Part shown: positions 1 through 9,047 of the stretch, piece by piece
Layout: each line of letters starts with the position of its first letter
Numbering within the stretch: the first letter of the stretch is position 1
Source: Bacteroidota bacterium
GTDB lineage: Bacteria; Bacteroidota; Bacteroidia; Cytophagales; Cyclobacteriaceae
Assembly: GCA_018266055.1 (NCBI GenBank)
Contig: JAFDYT010000004.1
Coordinates: forward strand, 48,893 to 112,892
Length of the DNA: 64,000 bases
Direction of reading: 5' to 3'
Program-made: the position numbers and the translations under genes
The notes under the pieces: model-generated
Databases searched by the model: none
What the model was told of the DNA's origin: nothing
The model's input: only the letters and a program-made list of their open reading frames with translations

Positions 1-3000
1 GTTGAATTGGTAGGCATCCAATGTGCGGTTCACCGCATAGACATAGTTGCGCACCACGTTGTTGCGATGCTCTTTGGCCATCTTGTTCCCCTGCCGTCCG
101 CCCCTGCCGGTTCGTTGTTCGAAGTCACTTGGCCGCCATGGAATATCGAGGTGGTGCAAGGCAATGACGCGCTCCTGCACGTTTACGCCTGTTCCCAATT
201 TTTTAGTACTCCCAATTAACACCCTCACGTCCCCCGCATTTACTTGTTTGAAAAGTTCTTCTTTCTTCTTCCGGCTGTCGTGGTCGTGGATGAATTGAAT
301 TTCTTGTGGGTCGATGTCATGGTTCTCCACCAATACTCGTTTTATTTCTCCGTAGATGTTGAACCCACTGCCTGCTGGCGTGCCAAGGTCGCTGAAGATT
401 AATTGTGTGCCACGATAGGGTTTGCTGTCGTTGTATTCTTCCGCTACCGTCTGACACAGTTTGCCGATTTTACCATCTTCCTCAAAGCCATAGCTGCTTG
501 AATTGATGAGTCGCATGTCGATGCTCATTTTCTTAGCGAGGTTTGTGGCGATGAGCATGAAGGCGCTCATCTCCTTTTCGTTGAGTGCCAAGTCTACGTA
601 GGCAGGGTTTTTTGTTTTGGTAAAGCTGATGAGCTTTTGGGTGTAGGCCTGCTGCGCTTCCGTTGGTTCCATGTTGATGACTTCATGGCTGACTTCCGGT
701 TTGTCAATTTTCAGGTTGTGGTCGTTGACTACGTGTGTAATCTCTGCGTAGAAGCGGGCGAGTTCAGGCACTTTGATAAACTCGCGGTAGCGTTCTTTCA
801 TCTTTAATTCGTTGGTGACGGAGAATTCGTAGGTGGCCGACTTGCGTGCATACATTTTCGCCCATGCATCGAAGGAATTGATTTTGAGTTCGGCCAGTTT
901 GTTGGGGCGCAAATATTTAAACAGCAAATAAAGTTCTACCAAGCTGTTGCTGATGGTGGTCCCCGATGAGAACGTGGCACCCCGGTCGCCTCCCTTTTTC
1001 TTTTGGATGGTGCGGATGGCGAGTTCCAGGTTGAGGGCGCGCTGACTGCCTGAAGGATCCCCCAGTCCAGCCACTTGCTGGTGTCGGGTGGTGAAGTGCA
1101 GGTTTTTAAATTCCTGGCTTTCATCTACGAAGATGTGGTCGAAGCCCAGTTTGTCGAAGTCGTAGCTGAACTTGTCTCGTTGAATGGCGGCTTCCGTCAT
1201 CAACAATCGCACGCTTAGGTTTTGCTTTCGGCTCTCCAATCCTTTCAATACACGCTTTGATAAGGAACGATTATCGGAAACCGCTTTGAGGTCATCATTG
1301 AGATTATTAAGTTCTTGTTCGAGAATTTCTTTTTTGATTGCGTTGGACTGTGGGATAGCCATGAACATATCATGGGTAATAATCACCGCATCCCAATCAT
1401 TGGCCACGATACTGGCGAAAATGTGCTGGCGGTTTTGTTTGGTGAAATCTTTTTGTGGGTCGGGTGCGAGGATGTTTGCCTCCGGGTAGGCCTTGCGGAA
1501 GTCTTTGGCCACATCGGCCACGTTGGCTTTCATGCAGATGATCAATGGCTTTCGTGCGGTGCCGAGCCTACGCATTTCCATGGCGGTGGATAAGATGACC
1601 AATGTTTTGCCTGCCCCCACTTTGTGGTCGATGATGCCTCCGTCTTGCTGCAGCAACATCCAGATGGCATCTTTCTGGTGAGGTCGTGGCGTGAAGTGTG
1701 ACAAGCCTTGGAGTTTGAGGTGTGCGCCATCATAGTCGCGCCTCACAGAGTTGTTGATGTCGCGGTTGTAGATGGTTTCGATTTGTTGAGCGACTTGTGG
1801 GTTGTCGTTGATGAATTTTTCAAAGGCTTCTTTTACTTCGCGGATTTTCATCTCCACGTTCTTCATACCGTCTAAGTCGGGTTTGTATAAGGCTGGGTTG
1901 TCGGAAATTTTTATCTGCAAATAGGGTTGTGTGTCGGCCATGGCGTACTCCATGATTTTGCTGCCGCCAATCTTGCCGTTGTGTGTGGTGGCGGAGTAGG
2001 TGATGCTTTCTTCATTGCTGTAGCCCTTCACGTTTACCAGAAAGGTGTCAGTAGATTCAAGGTATTTTACTTCCGTAAATTCTTTGAATAGATCTCGGGC
2101 GAAAGCTTCATAAATGTCATTGGGTATCCATCGCTCACCAATGTTTATGTCAATAAGCTCGCGTTTGAGGAACACCGGCTGTACTTCGCGAAGTCTATCG
2201 AGGTGACGTTCGATGTCCGGGTCACTCAACTCGGGAGTGTGGTTTCTTTCCTCTGTGTTTTGTCGGAGGCGTTCGAAGGCTGAAAGTTTTTGTACGATGT
2301 TGCCGCTGAGGAATTTGTCCTTCGTCACAAACGGTTCTACCTTAGAGTCAAGATTTCTGAAAATCAATTCTTCATTCAATCCTTCGCGAACAACTTCATC
2401 CCGATTTTTCATCATCAGCGCGGCTATGTATTCGATGTTGACTCCATTGTGCGCATTGAGTGACATCAGCAAAGCATCTTTAAGCGATTCCGGTCGTGTA
2501 ATCGAAGCAGGTTTGTTATTGACCTGTTGATTAAAAATGTCTGCCTTGATGTAATGACTGTTGATTTGCTTTTCGAGCGCTAGAAGTTTGAAGCCTTCCG
2601 CATCGAACAAACAAAGCTTACGATTTGGGATGCTGTTGATGTTACCGTAGCGGAACGTGAACAAATCGTATTGACTATTGAGTTCTTCCCGTTGCCGGTT
2701 CATTTCTAACACTTCGCCCTCTTGTTCTGATTTTACCAACCGATTGAGTGTATTGCGCATCCCAGATAGGAGATAGGTACGCTCCACGTCCTTGATTGCC
2801 TCTACGGGAGTAATGATGCGTTTGGATCCTTGAAGGTCAATGGCAGCCACTTTACCTTGATGGATGATCAGGTTTCCGGGTTTCAGGATTTCATAGTCTG
2901 GGTGATTGGGTGGTAACATAATGATCTTGCTCTCATCTTGCCGACCTAGGTCTCGTGGTTCGAGGTCTGGAAGTTCAACTGCGCGTAGGAGAGATTTGCT

Positions 3001-4101
3001 ATCGGGCTTTAGGGATTGCGAGAGGTAGTTGCCAATAGCATCTGAAAGTTCACGCTCAGTCCAATTCTCAAAGGGTTTTACGTCTAATGCATCGCCCCGA
3101 TATTGGCCTCCGGCAATTACTTCACCCAAAATTTGTTCAGATCTGTTTTTAAAATATGTATTAATGTTTACTTCTACAGAAAGGCCTTTATCATCCGGCA
3201 CTTGAATTTTTTCGGAGGTAATAAATTCGCGCTCTTGCGGACTAAGGTTTCTCTTGATTGTATTTTTCCGTAACACAATAATGTCGGTAACCGGTGAAGT
3301 GCCAGCCGACTCAAATGCATTGTTGGGCAAGCGAATGGCCATTACTAAGTCTGACTTTTTCATCAGGTACTCACGTATTTCCTGATTGGTCGGACTGTCA
3401 GCTACGCCCGTGGTCGCGATGAAAGCAAGTAACCCTTCGTCCTTCAGGTTGTCAAGTGCTTTCACAAAGAAGTAATTGTGAATGCGCGTGGTGGATTTGA
3501 TTTTAATCGGCACAGCCTCTCGAAACATCGTATCGTCAAATACACTCACGTTGCCGAAGGGAATATTACTGATAATCAGGTCGAACTTTCGGTTGGGAAA
3601 ATCCTCGAGGCCAGAATGAAGTGCTTCAATGTTCGGATGTTGCCATTGCAGAAATTTCGCGGATAAGAAATCTTTTTCAATGGCGGTAATGCTGGCTTGT
3701 GAAAATTCTTTCTTCAGCGTTGTGATAAAATTACCCGTACCTGCCGAAGGTTCAAGTATCGATCGGATGCCAATGGTATCTTCTTTGATGGCATTGACAA
3801 TCGGCTCCGTGATGAAGTGTGGTGTATAAAATGAAGACAGGGTAGCATTGCGCAAGCTTTCCAGAATCTGTTTGTGTTTATCAGGAAATTTTTCTTGAAG
3901 TGCAGCATGAAATTCTTGGACGAGTGGTTGCATGCGCAAGTCTTCCTGCGTCCAAGATGTTTCGTCATCCATTGGCAACAGAAGTTCTTTCAATGCGCCA
4001 AAGCCTGTGAATGAAGTTAATTCAACTGTTTCTTCTGAGCCAAGGCTCTTTAGTGTGCGAATCACGCTTTGATAAGCATTTCGTCTTTCCTGGCTATTCA
4101 T
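1..4101 (-). CDS. Giant N6-adenine DNA methyltransferase-SF2 helicase fusion (3' end outside window)
   Basis: The frame is open from an ATG at 4101 to base 1, giving 1367 codons with no stop, so the protein continues beyond the left edge. Residues 117-125 (EPSAGTGNF) are the SAM-binding motif I and residues 179-183 (NIPFG) are the NPPY-type catalytic motif of N6-adenine methylases. A helicase follows: Walker A (DHKVGAGKT) near residue 820, a DESQEF Walker B-like box near 990, and motifs V-VI (GTGVNVQER, then QRTGRGGRQGN) near 1310-1335. Methylase-helicase fusions of this size are known from conjugative elements and phages, DarB of phage P1 being one example, where they protect incoming DNA or act in antirestriction. 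That role here is inference. The start overlaps the end of the upstream small gene by 8 bases, which suggests translational coupling. The gene sits at the distal end of the mob/rteC block. Confidence 0.88.
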   Translation of the reverse strand, partial: MNSQERRNAYQSVIRTLKSLGSEETVELTSFTGFGALKELLLPMDDETSWTQEDLRMQPLVQEFHAALQEKFPDKHKQILESLRNATLSSFYTPHFITEPIVNAIKEDTIGIRSILEPSAGTGNFITTLKKEFSQASITAIEKDFLSAKFLQWQHPNIEALHSGLEDFPNRKFDLIISNIPFGNVSVFDDTMFREAVPIKIKSTTRIHNYFFVKALDNLKDEGLLAFIATTGVADSPTNQEIREYLMKKSDLVMAIRLPNNAFESAGTSPVTDIIVLRKNTIKRNLSPQEREFITSEKIQVPDDKGLSVEVNINTYFKNRSEQILGEVIAGGQYRGDALDVKPFENWTERELSDAIGNYLSQSLKPDSKSLLRAVELPDLEPRDLGRQDESKIIMLPPNHPDYEILKPGNLIIHQGKVAAIDLQGSKRIITPVEAIKDVERTYLLSGMRNTLNRLVKSEQEGEVLEMNRQREELNSQYDLFTFRYGNINSIPNRKLCLFDAEGFKLLALEKQINSHYIKADIFNQQVNNKPASITRPESLKDALLMSLNAHNGVNIEYIAALMMKNRDEVVREGLNEELIFRNLDSKVEPFVTKDKFLSGNIVQKLSAFERLRQNTEERNHTPELSDPDIERHLDRLREVQPVFLKRELIDINIGERWIPNDIYEAFARDLFKEFTEVKYLESTDTFLVNVKGYSNEESITYSATTHNGKIGGSKIMEYAMADTQPYLQIKISDNPALYKPDLDGMKNVEMKIREVKEAFEKFINDNPQVAQQIETIYNRDINNSVRRDYDGAHLKLQGLSHFTPRPHQKDAIWMLLQQDGGIIDHKVGAGKTLVILSTAMEMRRLGTARKPLIICMKANVADVAKDFRKAYPEANILAPDPQKDFTKQNRQHIFASIVANDWDAVIITHDMFMAIPQSNAIKKEILEQELNNLNDDLKAVSDNRSLSKRVLKGLESRKQNLSVRLLMTEAAIQRDKFSYDFDKLGFDHIFVDESQEFKNLHFTTRHQQVAGLGDPSGSQRALNLELAIRTIQKKKGGDRGATFSSGTTISNSLVELYLLFKYLRPNKLAELKINSFDAWAKMYARKSATYEFSVTNELKMKERYREFIKVPELARFYAEITHVVNDHNLKIDKPEVSHEVINMEPTEAQQAYTQKLISFTKTKNPAYVDLALNEKEMSAFMLIATNLAKKMSIDMRLINSSSYGFEEDGKIGKLCQTVAEEYNDSKPYRGTQLIFSDLGTPAGSGFNIYGEIKRVLVENHDIDPQEIQFIHDHDSRKKKEELFKQVNAGDVRVLIGSTKKLGTGVNVQERVIALHHLDIPWRPSDFEQRTGRGGRQGNKMAKEHRNNVVRNYVYAVNRTLDAYQFN

Positions 4102-4333
4102 CCGAGATTCCAGCTAGGCAGGCTTTCAGAGCGATTTCCTTTGCAGCCAACTCATCACACCCAACAAGCAAAGCACAGTCAAGCTCTTCTAGAAAGATGT
4201 CTACGCGGTCGCTTACAAAGTCATCTTCTGTTTGCCCGTCAAGGACTTCGTTTTTTCGATTGGGTGTCAGTTCATTCAACTGTGTTAGGATAACAGTAGC
4301 GATCGGAAGATGAAGGTTGGGGATGTCAATCAT
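4094..4333 (-). CDS. Small acidic hypothetical protein encoded upstream of the methylase-helicase
   Basis: This 79-residue protein begins at ATG 4333 (MIDIPNLHLP). A longer reading of the frame from 4498 would overlap the rteC-like gene, and its N-terminal part looks like non-coding shadow, so the shorter start was chosen. The protein is rich in Asp, Glu and Leu, has no signal peptide or membrane segment, and resembles no family I recognise. Its stop lies inside the start region of the methylase-helicase gene (8-base overlap), so the two are probably translated together. It may be an accessory or regulatory partner of that enzyme, but this rests only on position. Confidence 0.6.
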   Translation of the reverse strand: MIDIPNLHLPIATVILTQLNELTPNRKNEVLDGQTEDDFVSDRVDIFLEELDCALLVGCDELAAKEIALKACLAGISDE

Positions 4334-4400
4334 AAAGAGATAATTAGATGTTAGACATTTAGTTTGGGAGAGACTTAAGGAAGTGGACTTATTTAGTTCG

Positions 4401-5165
4401 TTATTCCAATTCGTGAATTCGTTGCTGGAATTTTTCTTTGAGTTGGTCAAGGAAAACCGTTTGGTTGATTTTCCGTTGGCGGATATCCTGAAAGACACGG
4501 TAATAATTGCCTAGGCTCACTTGAAATATCCGTTCAAATGCTTCTGCTACGTGTTTAAGTCCCGCCTTACCATCATTGAAAACATTCGCTGCATGCAGGG
4601 CATACAATAATTCAATTAGGCTTGTCTTTTGAGCTGTCCAAACTAGTTCACTTGGTTCATGATCTTTTTTACGGAGCATGATTTCAAAATTGATAAGGTC
4701 ATTGAGCCGGTGACTGGCGAGGTATTTTGACCAGACGTATGCTGGTGTTTCTTCTGGCAGTAATTGATTGGGTTTGTTGGTAAAATAGTAATCATCTCTA
4801 TCCGTTGCACCAGAGCGACAATACTGAATTAACTCCCGGTGTTCCAAACAGAACCATTCAAGTTTTTTGCGGAATGCCTTGAGGTGAGCGATTTGGTCAC
4901 TCTTGCGAAGTGGTTCGCTGGAGAAAATACTGACCATATAGCGATAGTAGATTAGGAGCGAAAGAAATTGCGGAAAAACTATTTTGTTGAACTGTATACT
5001 ATTTTGCGTCTCTCTACCAAATGGAAGAGAACCTATTACTTCTTTCACTAATTCATAACTGGCTACGGCCTGAAGTAATTTGTTTGTTTGGTCACGTTGA
5101 ATGATCCCTAGCTTTTTATTCAAATCGGCCAAACGTTGTTCATAATTTTGTTCGTTCTGTTTCAT
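4401..5165 (-). CDS. rteC: RteC family regulator
   Basis: The 254-residue protein carries the RteC family signature in its C-terminal third: a W-T-x-x-K-T-x-L-x-E-L-x-Y-A-L-H stretch near residues 175-191, then F-E-R-I-F, Y-Y-R-V-F and a basic Q-R-K segment before the end. In the tetracycline-inducible element CTnDOT, RteC activates transcription of excision genes. By analogy this protein would control excision or transfer of the element here. The first 30 residues look like a coiled coil. The gene lies 3 bases downstream of mobC, so they probably form one transcript. Most Bacteroidota mobile elements with mobABC carry such a gene. No rteA/rteB two-component pair is visible in the window, so the inducing signal is unknown. 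Confidence 0.85.
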   Translation of the reverse strand: MKQNEQNYEQRLADLNKKLGIIQRDQTNKLLQAVASYELVKEVIGSLPFGRETQNSIQFNKIVFPQFLSLLIYYRYMVSIFSSEPLRKSDQIAHLKAFRKKLEWFCLEHRELIQYCRSGATDRDDYYFTNKPNQLLPEETPAYVWSKYLASHRLNDLINFEIMLRKKDHEPSELVWTAQKTSLIELLYALHAANVFNDGKAGLKHVAEAFERIFQVSLGNYYRVFQDIRQRKINQTVFLDQLKEKFQQRIHELE

Positions 5166-5168
5166 AAA

Positions 5169-7106
5169 TTAGGTGAGTTTATCCTCAATGATTTCTTTTA
5201 TGTCTTCTTTGATGCGGAAGTAGTTCTTCTGAATTTCTTCCGATGTGATGGAGCGGATGGCCGGGATGGGTTGGTAGCGGCTTTCTTCCTGTTTGATGGC
5301 TTCGTGGTCGTTGATGATTTCCGCATGAAATGTTTTCAATTCAATTTTTTGTTGCGGGTCATCGGCTACTGTCCCCACAAATTCACCCGATGAAAGTGAA
5401 GCAATCTTTGAAGGAGGTATGGCGGCCTCCAGTTGAGTCGAGCGACTGAAGGAGGTGTCCGCTGCGTTGATGGAGATACTCTCTCGGTGCTGTACAATTT
5501 TCCCAAAGCGTTCTGATAGCAATTTTGACGTCTCGCCCACCACCTGGCCACTGATGACATTTCCCACAATATTCATAATCACTTCTGCCTGATCGCGGCC
5601 ATAATCTTTCTTTAGTTGGCTATAGTCCTGAACGGCCAAAGTCGTGGCTACTTTGTTGGAGCGGGCGGTGGCAATGAGGCTGTCGATGCCGTTGAAGTAG
5701 ATTGTCGGGAACTCATCGAATACCAGACTGCTTTTGAGCTGGTTCTTTTTATTGACGAGTTTGATGACACGGCTTATATATAAGGAGAGCACGGCTCCGT
5801 AGATTTGCTGCTTTTGTGGATTGTTGCCCATACACACGATTTTGGGGTCGTTGGGATTATTGATGTCGAGAGTGAAGTCGTTTCCTGACAATACATAATA
5901 GAGTTGGGGTGAAGACAACCGGGCCATGCCGATTTTGGCACTGGCGATCTGTCCTTCAAGCTGTTCCATCGCTTCGTTCCGGAAGGCCGACTCGAAGGGA
6001 TTGATGAGCACTTCAATTTCGCGTTCGGTGCGCAAAAGCTTGAAAAGTATGGGGTACTCCAACTGCATGAGTTCAATGACGTGTGGTAGTGTGCAGCACT
6101 TGCCGTTTTCATATTTGCGCAGAAACCAGATAATGGCGGTAACGAAGTTAATGGGTGATTCCACGAAGAAGTCGCCTTGCTTTTTAATCCAGTCGCGGTT
6201 GAGGCCGAGCATGATGGTGCGTGACGACTCCGTGGCATCCGTGATGTCTTCCATTGTAGCAGGGTCGAGCGGATTGCAGCGGTGTGAACGGGAGAGGTCT
6301 TCGAAGTTGATGACAAAGAACTTGGGAGTAACTTTGTAGCGGTGACCGTAGCGCAGGAGTGTGTTGTACGTAATCTTTGATAAGTCGTCAAACTTAAAGT
6401 CGTATACGAACATGGTGAAGCCTTTGCGGATATGCTGGGTAAGGATGTGGCGTATGACGAAGTAAGACTTTCCTGCGCCCGGAGTGCCAATGACTAGTAA
6501 AGAGCGAAACGGGTTGATGACATTAATCCAACTCTTGCGGATTTTGCCTTTCAGGTTGTAGGCTGCGGGCAGGTTGATGGAGAACTCGTTTTCGATGAGG
6601 CGCTCCTCTTGAGGGAACGATTCATTTTCTTTGTTGAAGATGTCGTTGCGGAAGCGCACCCACATTAGCCGCGATAACCACGTACCACCCGCGAGCATGA
6701 GCAAGTAGCCAATGCTCGTCAGGCACACGTATACAACCACCATGACTTGGGAAACCTGAAAAAGAGAGAAGATGAAGTGACCCAAGAAGAATATGATTAT
6801 TCCGGTCAGGATGATCGCGGCTAGGTAGACTTTATTTACTTTTTCGCTTTTCTTTCCCCGTGCTCCAAACAGGGAGATGGCGAGCATCAAGGCAATCATG
6901 CCCTTGGAGGGAAAGAACCCATTGTAAAGCCCTGTTGGTTTTAACGCGAGTAAAATTTTATCTATCCACTGCCACGTTAGGCCCCACGCTGACCACACTG
7001 CATGACCGAAGTAGTAGAAGTGAATGAGCAACAGGATGACGCTCAACCACCGGAGGAAGTCGATGATGCTGCGGAGCGCTTGTTCATTTTCGCCTGTGTG
7101 TGCCAT
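5169..7106 (-). CDS. mobC: MobC, VirD4/TraG-like type IV coupling protein
   Basis: This 645-residue protein has hydrophobic segments in the first 140 residues (around 12-32, 68-81, 94-118 and 120-142), followed by a cytoplasmic ATPase. Walker A (GTPGAGKS) is at residues 207-214 and a Walker B-like V-F-D-E-F box lies near residue 465. Such proteins are hexameric DNA pumps that link the relaxosome to the type IV secretion channel. In Bacteroides mobilizable elements the coupling protein is called MobC, and here it follows mobB directly, as expected. The start at 7106 (MAHTGENEQ) lies after the hairpin repeat that fills the mobB-mobC gap. The gene is intact and of normal length. Confidence 0.9.
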   Translation of the reverse strand: MAHTGENEQALRSIIDFLRWLSVILLLIHFYYFGHAVWSAWGLTWQWIDKILLALKPTGLYNGFFPSKGMIALMLAISLFGARGKKSEKVNKVYLAAIILTGIIIFFLGHFIFSLFQVSQVMVVVYVCLTSIGYLLMLAGGTWLSRLMWVRFRNDIFNKENESFPQEERLIENEFSINLPAAYNLKGKIRKSWINVINPFRSLLVIGTPGAGKSYFVIRHILTQHIRKGFTMFVYDFKFDDLSKITYNTLLRYGHRYKVTPKFFVINFEDLSRSHRCNPLDPATMEDITDATESSRTIMLGLNRDWIKKQGDFFVESPINFVTAIIWFLRKYENGKCCTLPHVIELMQLEYPILFKLLRTEREIEVLINPFESAFRNEAMEQLEGQIASAKIGMARLSSPQLYYVLSGNDFTLDINNPNDPKIVCMGNNPQKQQIYGAVLSLYISRVIKLVNKKNQLKSSLVFDEFPTIYFNGIDSLIATARSNKVATTLAVQDYSQLKKDYGRDQAEVIMNIVGNVISGQVVGETSKLLSERFGKIVQHRESISINAADTSFSRSTQLEAAIPPSKIASLSSGEFVGTVADDPQQKIELKTFHAEIINDHEAIKQEESRYQPIPAIRSITSEEIQKNYFRIKEDIKEIIEDKLT

Positions 7107-7141
7107 GGCCTGACGTCATCTTTTGTTTTTTTGCCTCATCC

Positions 7142-7172
7142 GGCCTTCGGCCACCTTCTCCGAAGGAGAAGG
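7142..7172. repeat. REP-like double hairpin between mobB and mobC
   Basis: Two perfect inverted repeats follow each other: GGCC-ttc-GGCC at 7142-7152 and CCTTCTCC-gaa-GGAGAAGG at 7154-7172, within a CCTCATCCGGCCTTCGGCC context. This sequence style resembles short extragenic palindromic repeats found in many copies in bacterial genomes. It could act as a transcript stabiliser or attenuator between mobB and mobC. Its copy number elsewhere cannot be seen here. Confidence 0.6.
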
Positions 7173-7192
7173 GAAATGGCCTGAAGGTTTTT

Positions 7193-8428
7193 TTATTGTG
7201 AATGACCTTTCCGTTTTTTCTTTCTGCGTTTGCGCTTCATGGCATCGGGTAGCGAGTAATCAAATTGTTTGGCTTCGATCAATTCGTTTGCCACTTGTTC
7301 GATGCCGAATGATTCGTTTGATTCCCATTCTTCTGTTGCTGTAGCTGCGGTGGATGCCGATCCGCCTCCTCCTGATGTGATGTCAACGTTCAATCGTTCC
7401 AAGATGGCCTTGGCACCGTATCCCTTGCCGAGGTCACTGCCGTTGAAGACCATTTTGTTTTGATTGTCCACGAAGGTGATACCGTACATGCGGCCTTCAT
7501 CATTTTCGCGGAGCAGCATGAGAATATTGAAGGCAACCAATGATTTTTCGAATGCCGCTATTCCATTGCCTTTTGATAGTGCCTTGTCTATTTGTTGCCG
7601 CAGGTGTTCCTTAAAGGGTTGGCGTAGTGCTTCATTGAGTTTGAATTGCTTCTCCAGCCAAGGCAGTGTGGGCTTGCCATAGATGGAGCTGGACTTGATG
7701 GGGATGCCTACTTTTTTTCCATGTGCATCCAGCAGGCTGTACTGAAGACCTTTCTTTTTGAACATTTGTGTTTCTTCACCCCCACGGTCAGCGATGACGT
7801 TGAATTGCCGCAGGACCGCGTTCAGTTCAGGTAGCGAAGTGTACTTGTATTTTTGTGTCACCCATCGCACCGTATTGGAAATGGTGCGCTTGGTTTCAGA
7901 TTTGCCATAGATGGCTTTTGAAACTTCAATGGGTAAAAGTTCAGTTCTCTTCTTGGACTTGCTTTCAGCCACCACCAAGTTGAATTCTTTTTCTATTTCT
8001 TTTCTGGCTTTCTCGGATTGGTTGCGACCCAGGTTGTGGATGTCGATTCGTTTGCCGTTGGGTTGGATGATGGTGGAAACAATGTGGATGTGAGGATGTG
8101 CCGTATCGGTATGTTGGTAGACCAGATAAGGTTGCTCGCCAAAGCCGATGCGCTCCATGTAGGTTTGGGCAATGGCTTTGAGTTTCCTGACCTCCAACCT
8201 TTCCGTTGTGTCGAAGTTGAGAGAGATGTGCAGGGCGTTGGTTTTTACCTTGGAGTTTCGCTGGGTCAGTTTTTCAAACCGAGTCAGTTTATTGGAAAAT
8301 GACAGGTCGCTGACGGCACTGCCAAACTTGTGTGCGAGGAGGCAGGAGGCTTTGCCTTCCTTGACCTTGTTCTCATTGTAGTTGAGCGCCCCCCGGATGC
8401 TTTTGCCACTGATTACTTTTGCAACCAT
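7193..8428 (-). CDS. mobB: MobB relaxase (mobilization nuclease)
   Basis: The 411-residue protein begins MVAKVISGKS and carries the relaxase metal-binding histidine motif H-T-D-T-A-H-P-H-I-H-I-V at residues 106-117. Tyr17 (in ALNYNENK) is in the usual position for the nicking tyrosine. The enzyme would cut one strand at oriT, stay attached to the 5' end and lead it into the recipient. The family is the Bacteroides MobB/MOBP-type relaxase/mobilization nuclease group. The C-terminal third is low in complexity and ends in a lysine/arginine-rich tail, common in this family. The gene overlaps the end of mobA by 16 bases, so the two are coupled. Confidence 0.92.
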   Translation of the reverse strand: MVAKVISGKSIRGALNYNENKVKEGKASCLLAHKFGSAVSDLSFSNKLTRFEKLTQRNSKVKTNALHISLNFDTTERLEVRKLKAIAQTYMERIGFGEQPYLVYQHTDTAHPHIHIVSTIIQPNGKRIDIHNLGRNQSEKARKEIEKEFNLVVAESKSKKRTELLPIEVSKAIYGKSETKRTISNTVRWVTQKYKYTSLPELNAVLRQFNVIADRGGEETQMFKKKGLQYSLLDAHGKKVGIPIKSSSIYGKPTLPWLEKQFKLNEALRQPFKEHLRQQIDKALSKGNGIAAFEKSLVAFNILMLLRENDEGRMYGITFVDNQNKMVFNGSDLGKGYGAKAILERLNVDITSGGGGSASTAATATEEWESNESFGIEQVANELIEAKQFDYSLPDAMKRKRRKKKRKGHSQ

Positions 8429-8820
8429 TTTTTTGAGAGTTGAGAAACGATGTTGAGCAGTTGATCCACTTTGGCTCCTACTTTTTTATATTCTTCCACT
8501 GCCCGCATTGCCTGATAGTTTTTTTGGTTGTCGGTTTGGGCGATGTGGAAGCTGTGGGTAATCTGGTTGATGTTGACCCCGATGGCCTTCAGTTCTTTCC
8601 GGATGGAGGTCAACTCCTCCATGGGGCCGTCCATGGAAGCATCTTTGTGGAAGAGCGTAATCTTATCCTTTGATAAGATTCTTCGCGCGAACTCACCCAT
8701 GGTCTGGCAATCACTTTTTGTTTGAAGTTGCTCCAGGCGTTGATAAACTTCCTCGGTCACCTTTGTTTGAATGTGATGCGTAAGCAACTGGTCGGGATAT
8801 GGTGACTTTCTGCGGGCCAT
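8413..8820 (-). CDS. mobA: MobA-type relaxosome accessory protein
   Basis: This 135-residue protein has an N-terminal ribbon-helix-helix-like part (T-E-E-V-Y-Q-R-L-E-Q-L, then F-A-R-R-I-L) and the I-G-V-N-I-N-Q motif near residue 80 that is typical of relaxosome accessory proteins (MobC/MbeC-like, called MobA in Bacteroides). The C-terminal half is predicted to be helical. The protein would bind near oriT and help MobB open and nick it. It is the first gene of the mobA-mobB-mobC unit, and the 226 bases upstream contain the inverted repeats proposed as oriT. Naming differs between plasmid families, so the symbol follows the Bacteroides convention. Confidence 0.85.
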   Translation of the reverse strand: MARRKSPYPDQLLTHHIQTKVTEEVYQRLEQLQTKSDCQTMGEFARRILSKDKITLFHKDASMDGPMEELTSIRKELKAIGVNINQITHSFHIAQTDNQKNYQAMRAVEEYKKVGAKVDQLLNIVSQLSKKWLQK

Positions 8821-8896
8821 TAGAAAGTCTTGTTTAGAAGGGGGAGCAAGTTCCGCAGCGACCCCAGGCTTGAGCCATGTGTTGCTACCGCAAGAT

Positions 8897-8945
8897 TATT
8901 TTCGGATACGAAAATACATCTTGCTGCTGATACAAAGTCAGCAGC
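8897..8945. other. Candidate oriT: paired inverted repeats upstream of mobA
   Basis: Two perfect 8-base inverted repeats lie within 49 bases: TATTTTCG-gata-CGAAAATA (8897-8916) and GCTGCTGA-tacaaag-TCAGCAGC (8923-8945). They stand in the non-coding stretch before mobA, where the origins of Bacteroides mobilizable elements usually lie. A nic site cannot be pointed out, so this is a positional and structural inference. Confidence 0.45.
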
Positions 8946-9047
8946 GAGGATGGAAGTAGGTGGATATTGAAGGGTCATATTTCTTTAAGTTGGCAGTGCC
9001 ACTTTCACGAGGTGGTTTGGTGAATGAATCGGCAATTTTTTAGTTTG

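Noticed and set aside
5774-6490. Long minus-strand frame rich in Ser/Thr inside mobC
   Set aside because: It is an out-of-frame shadow of mobC, whose own frame carries all coupling-protein motifs.
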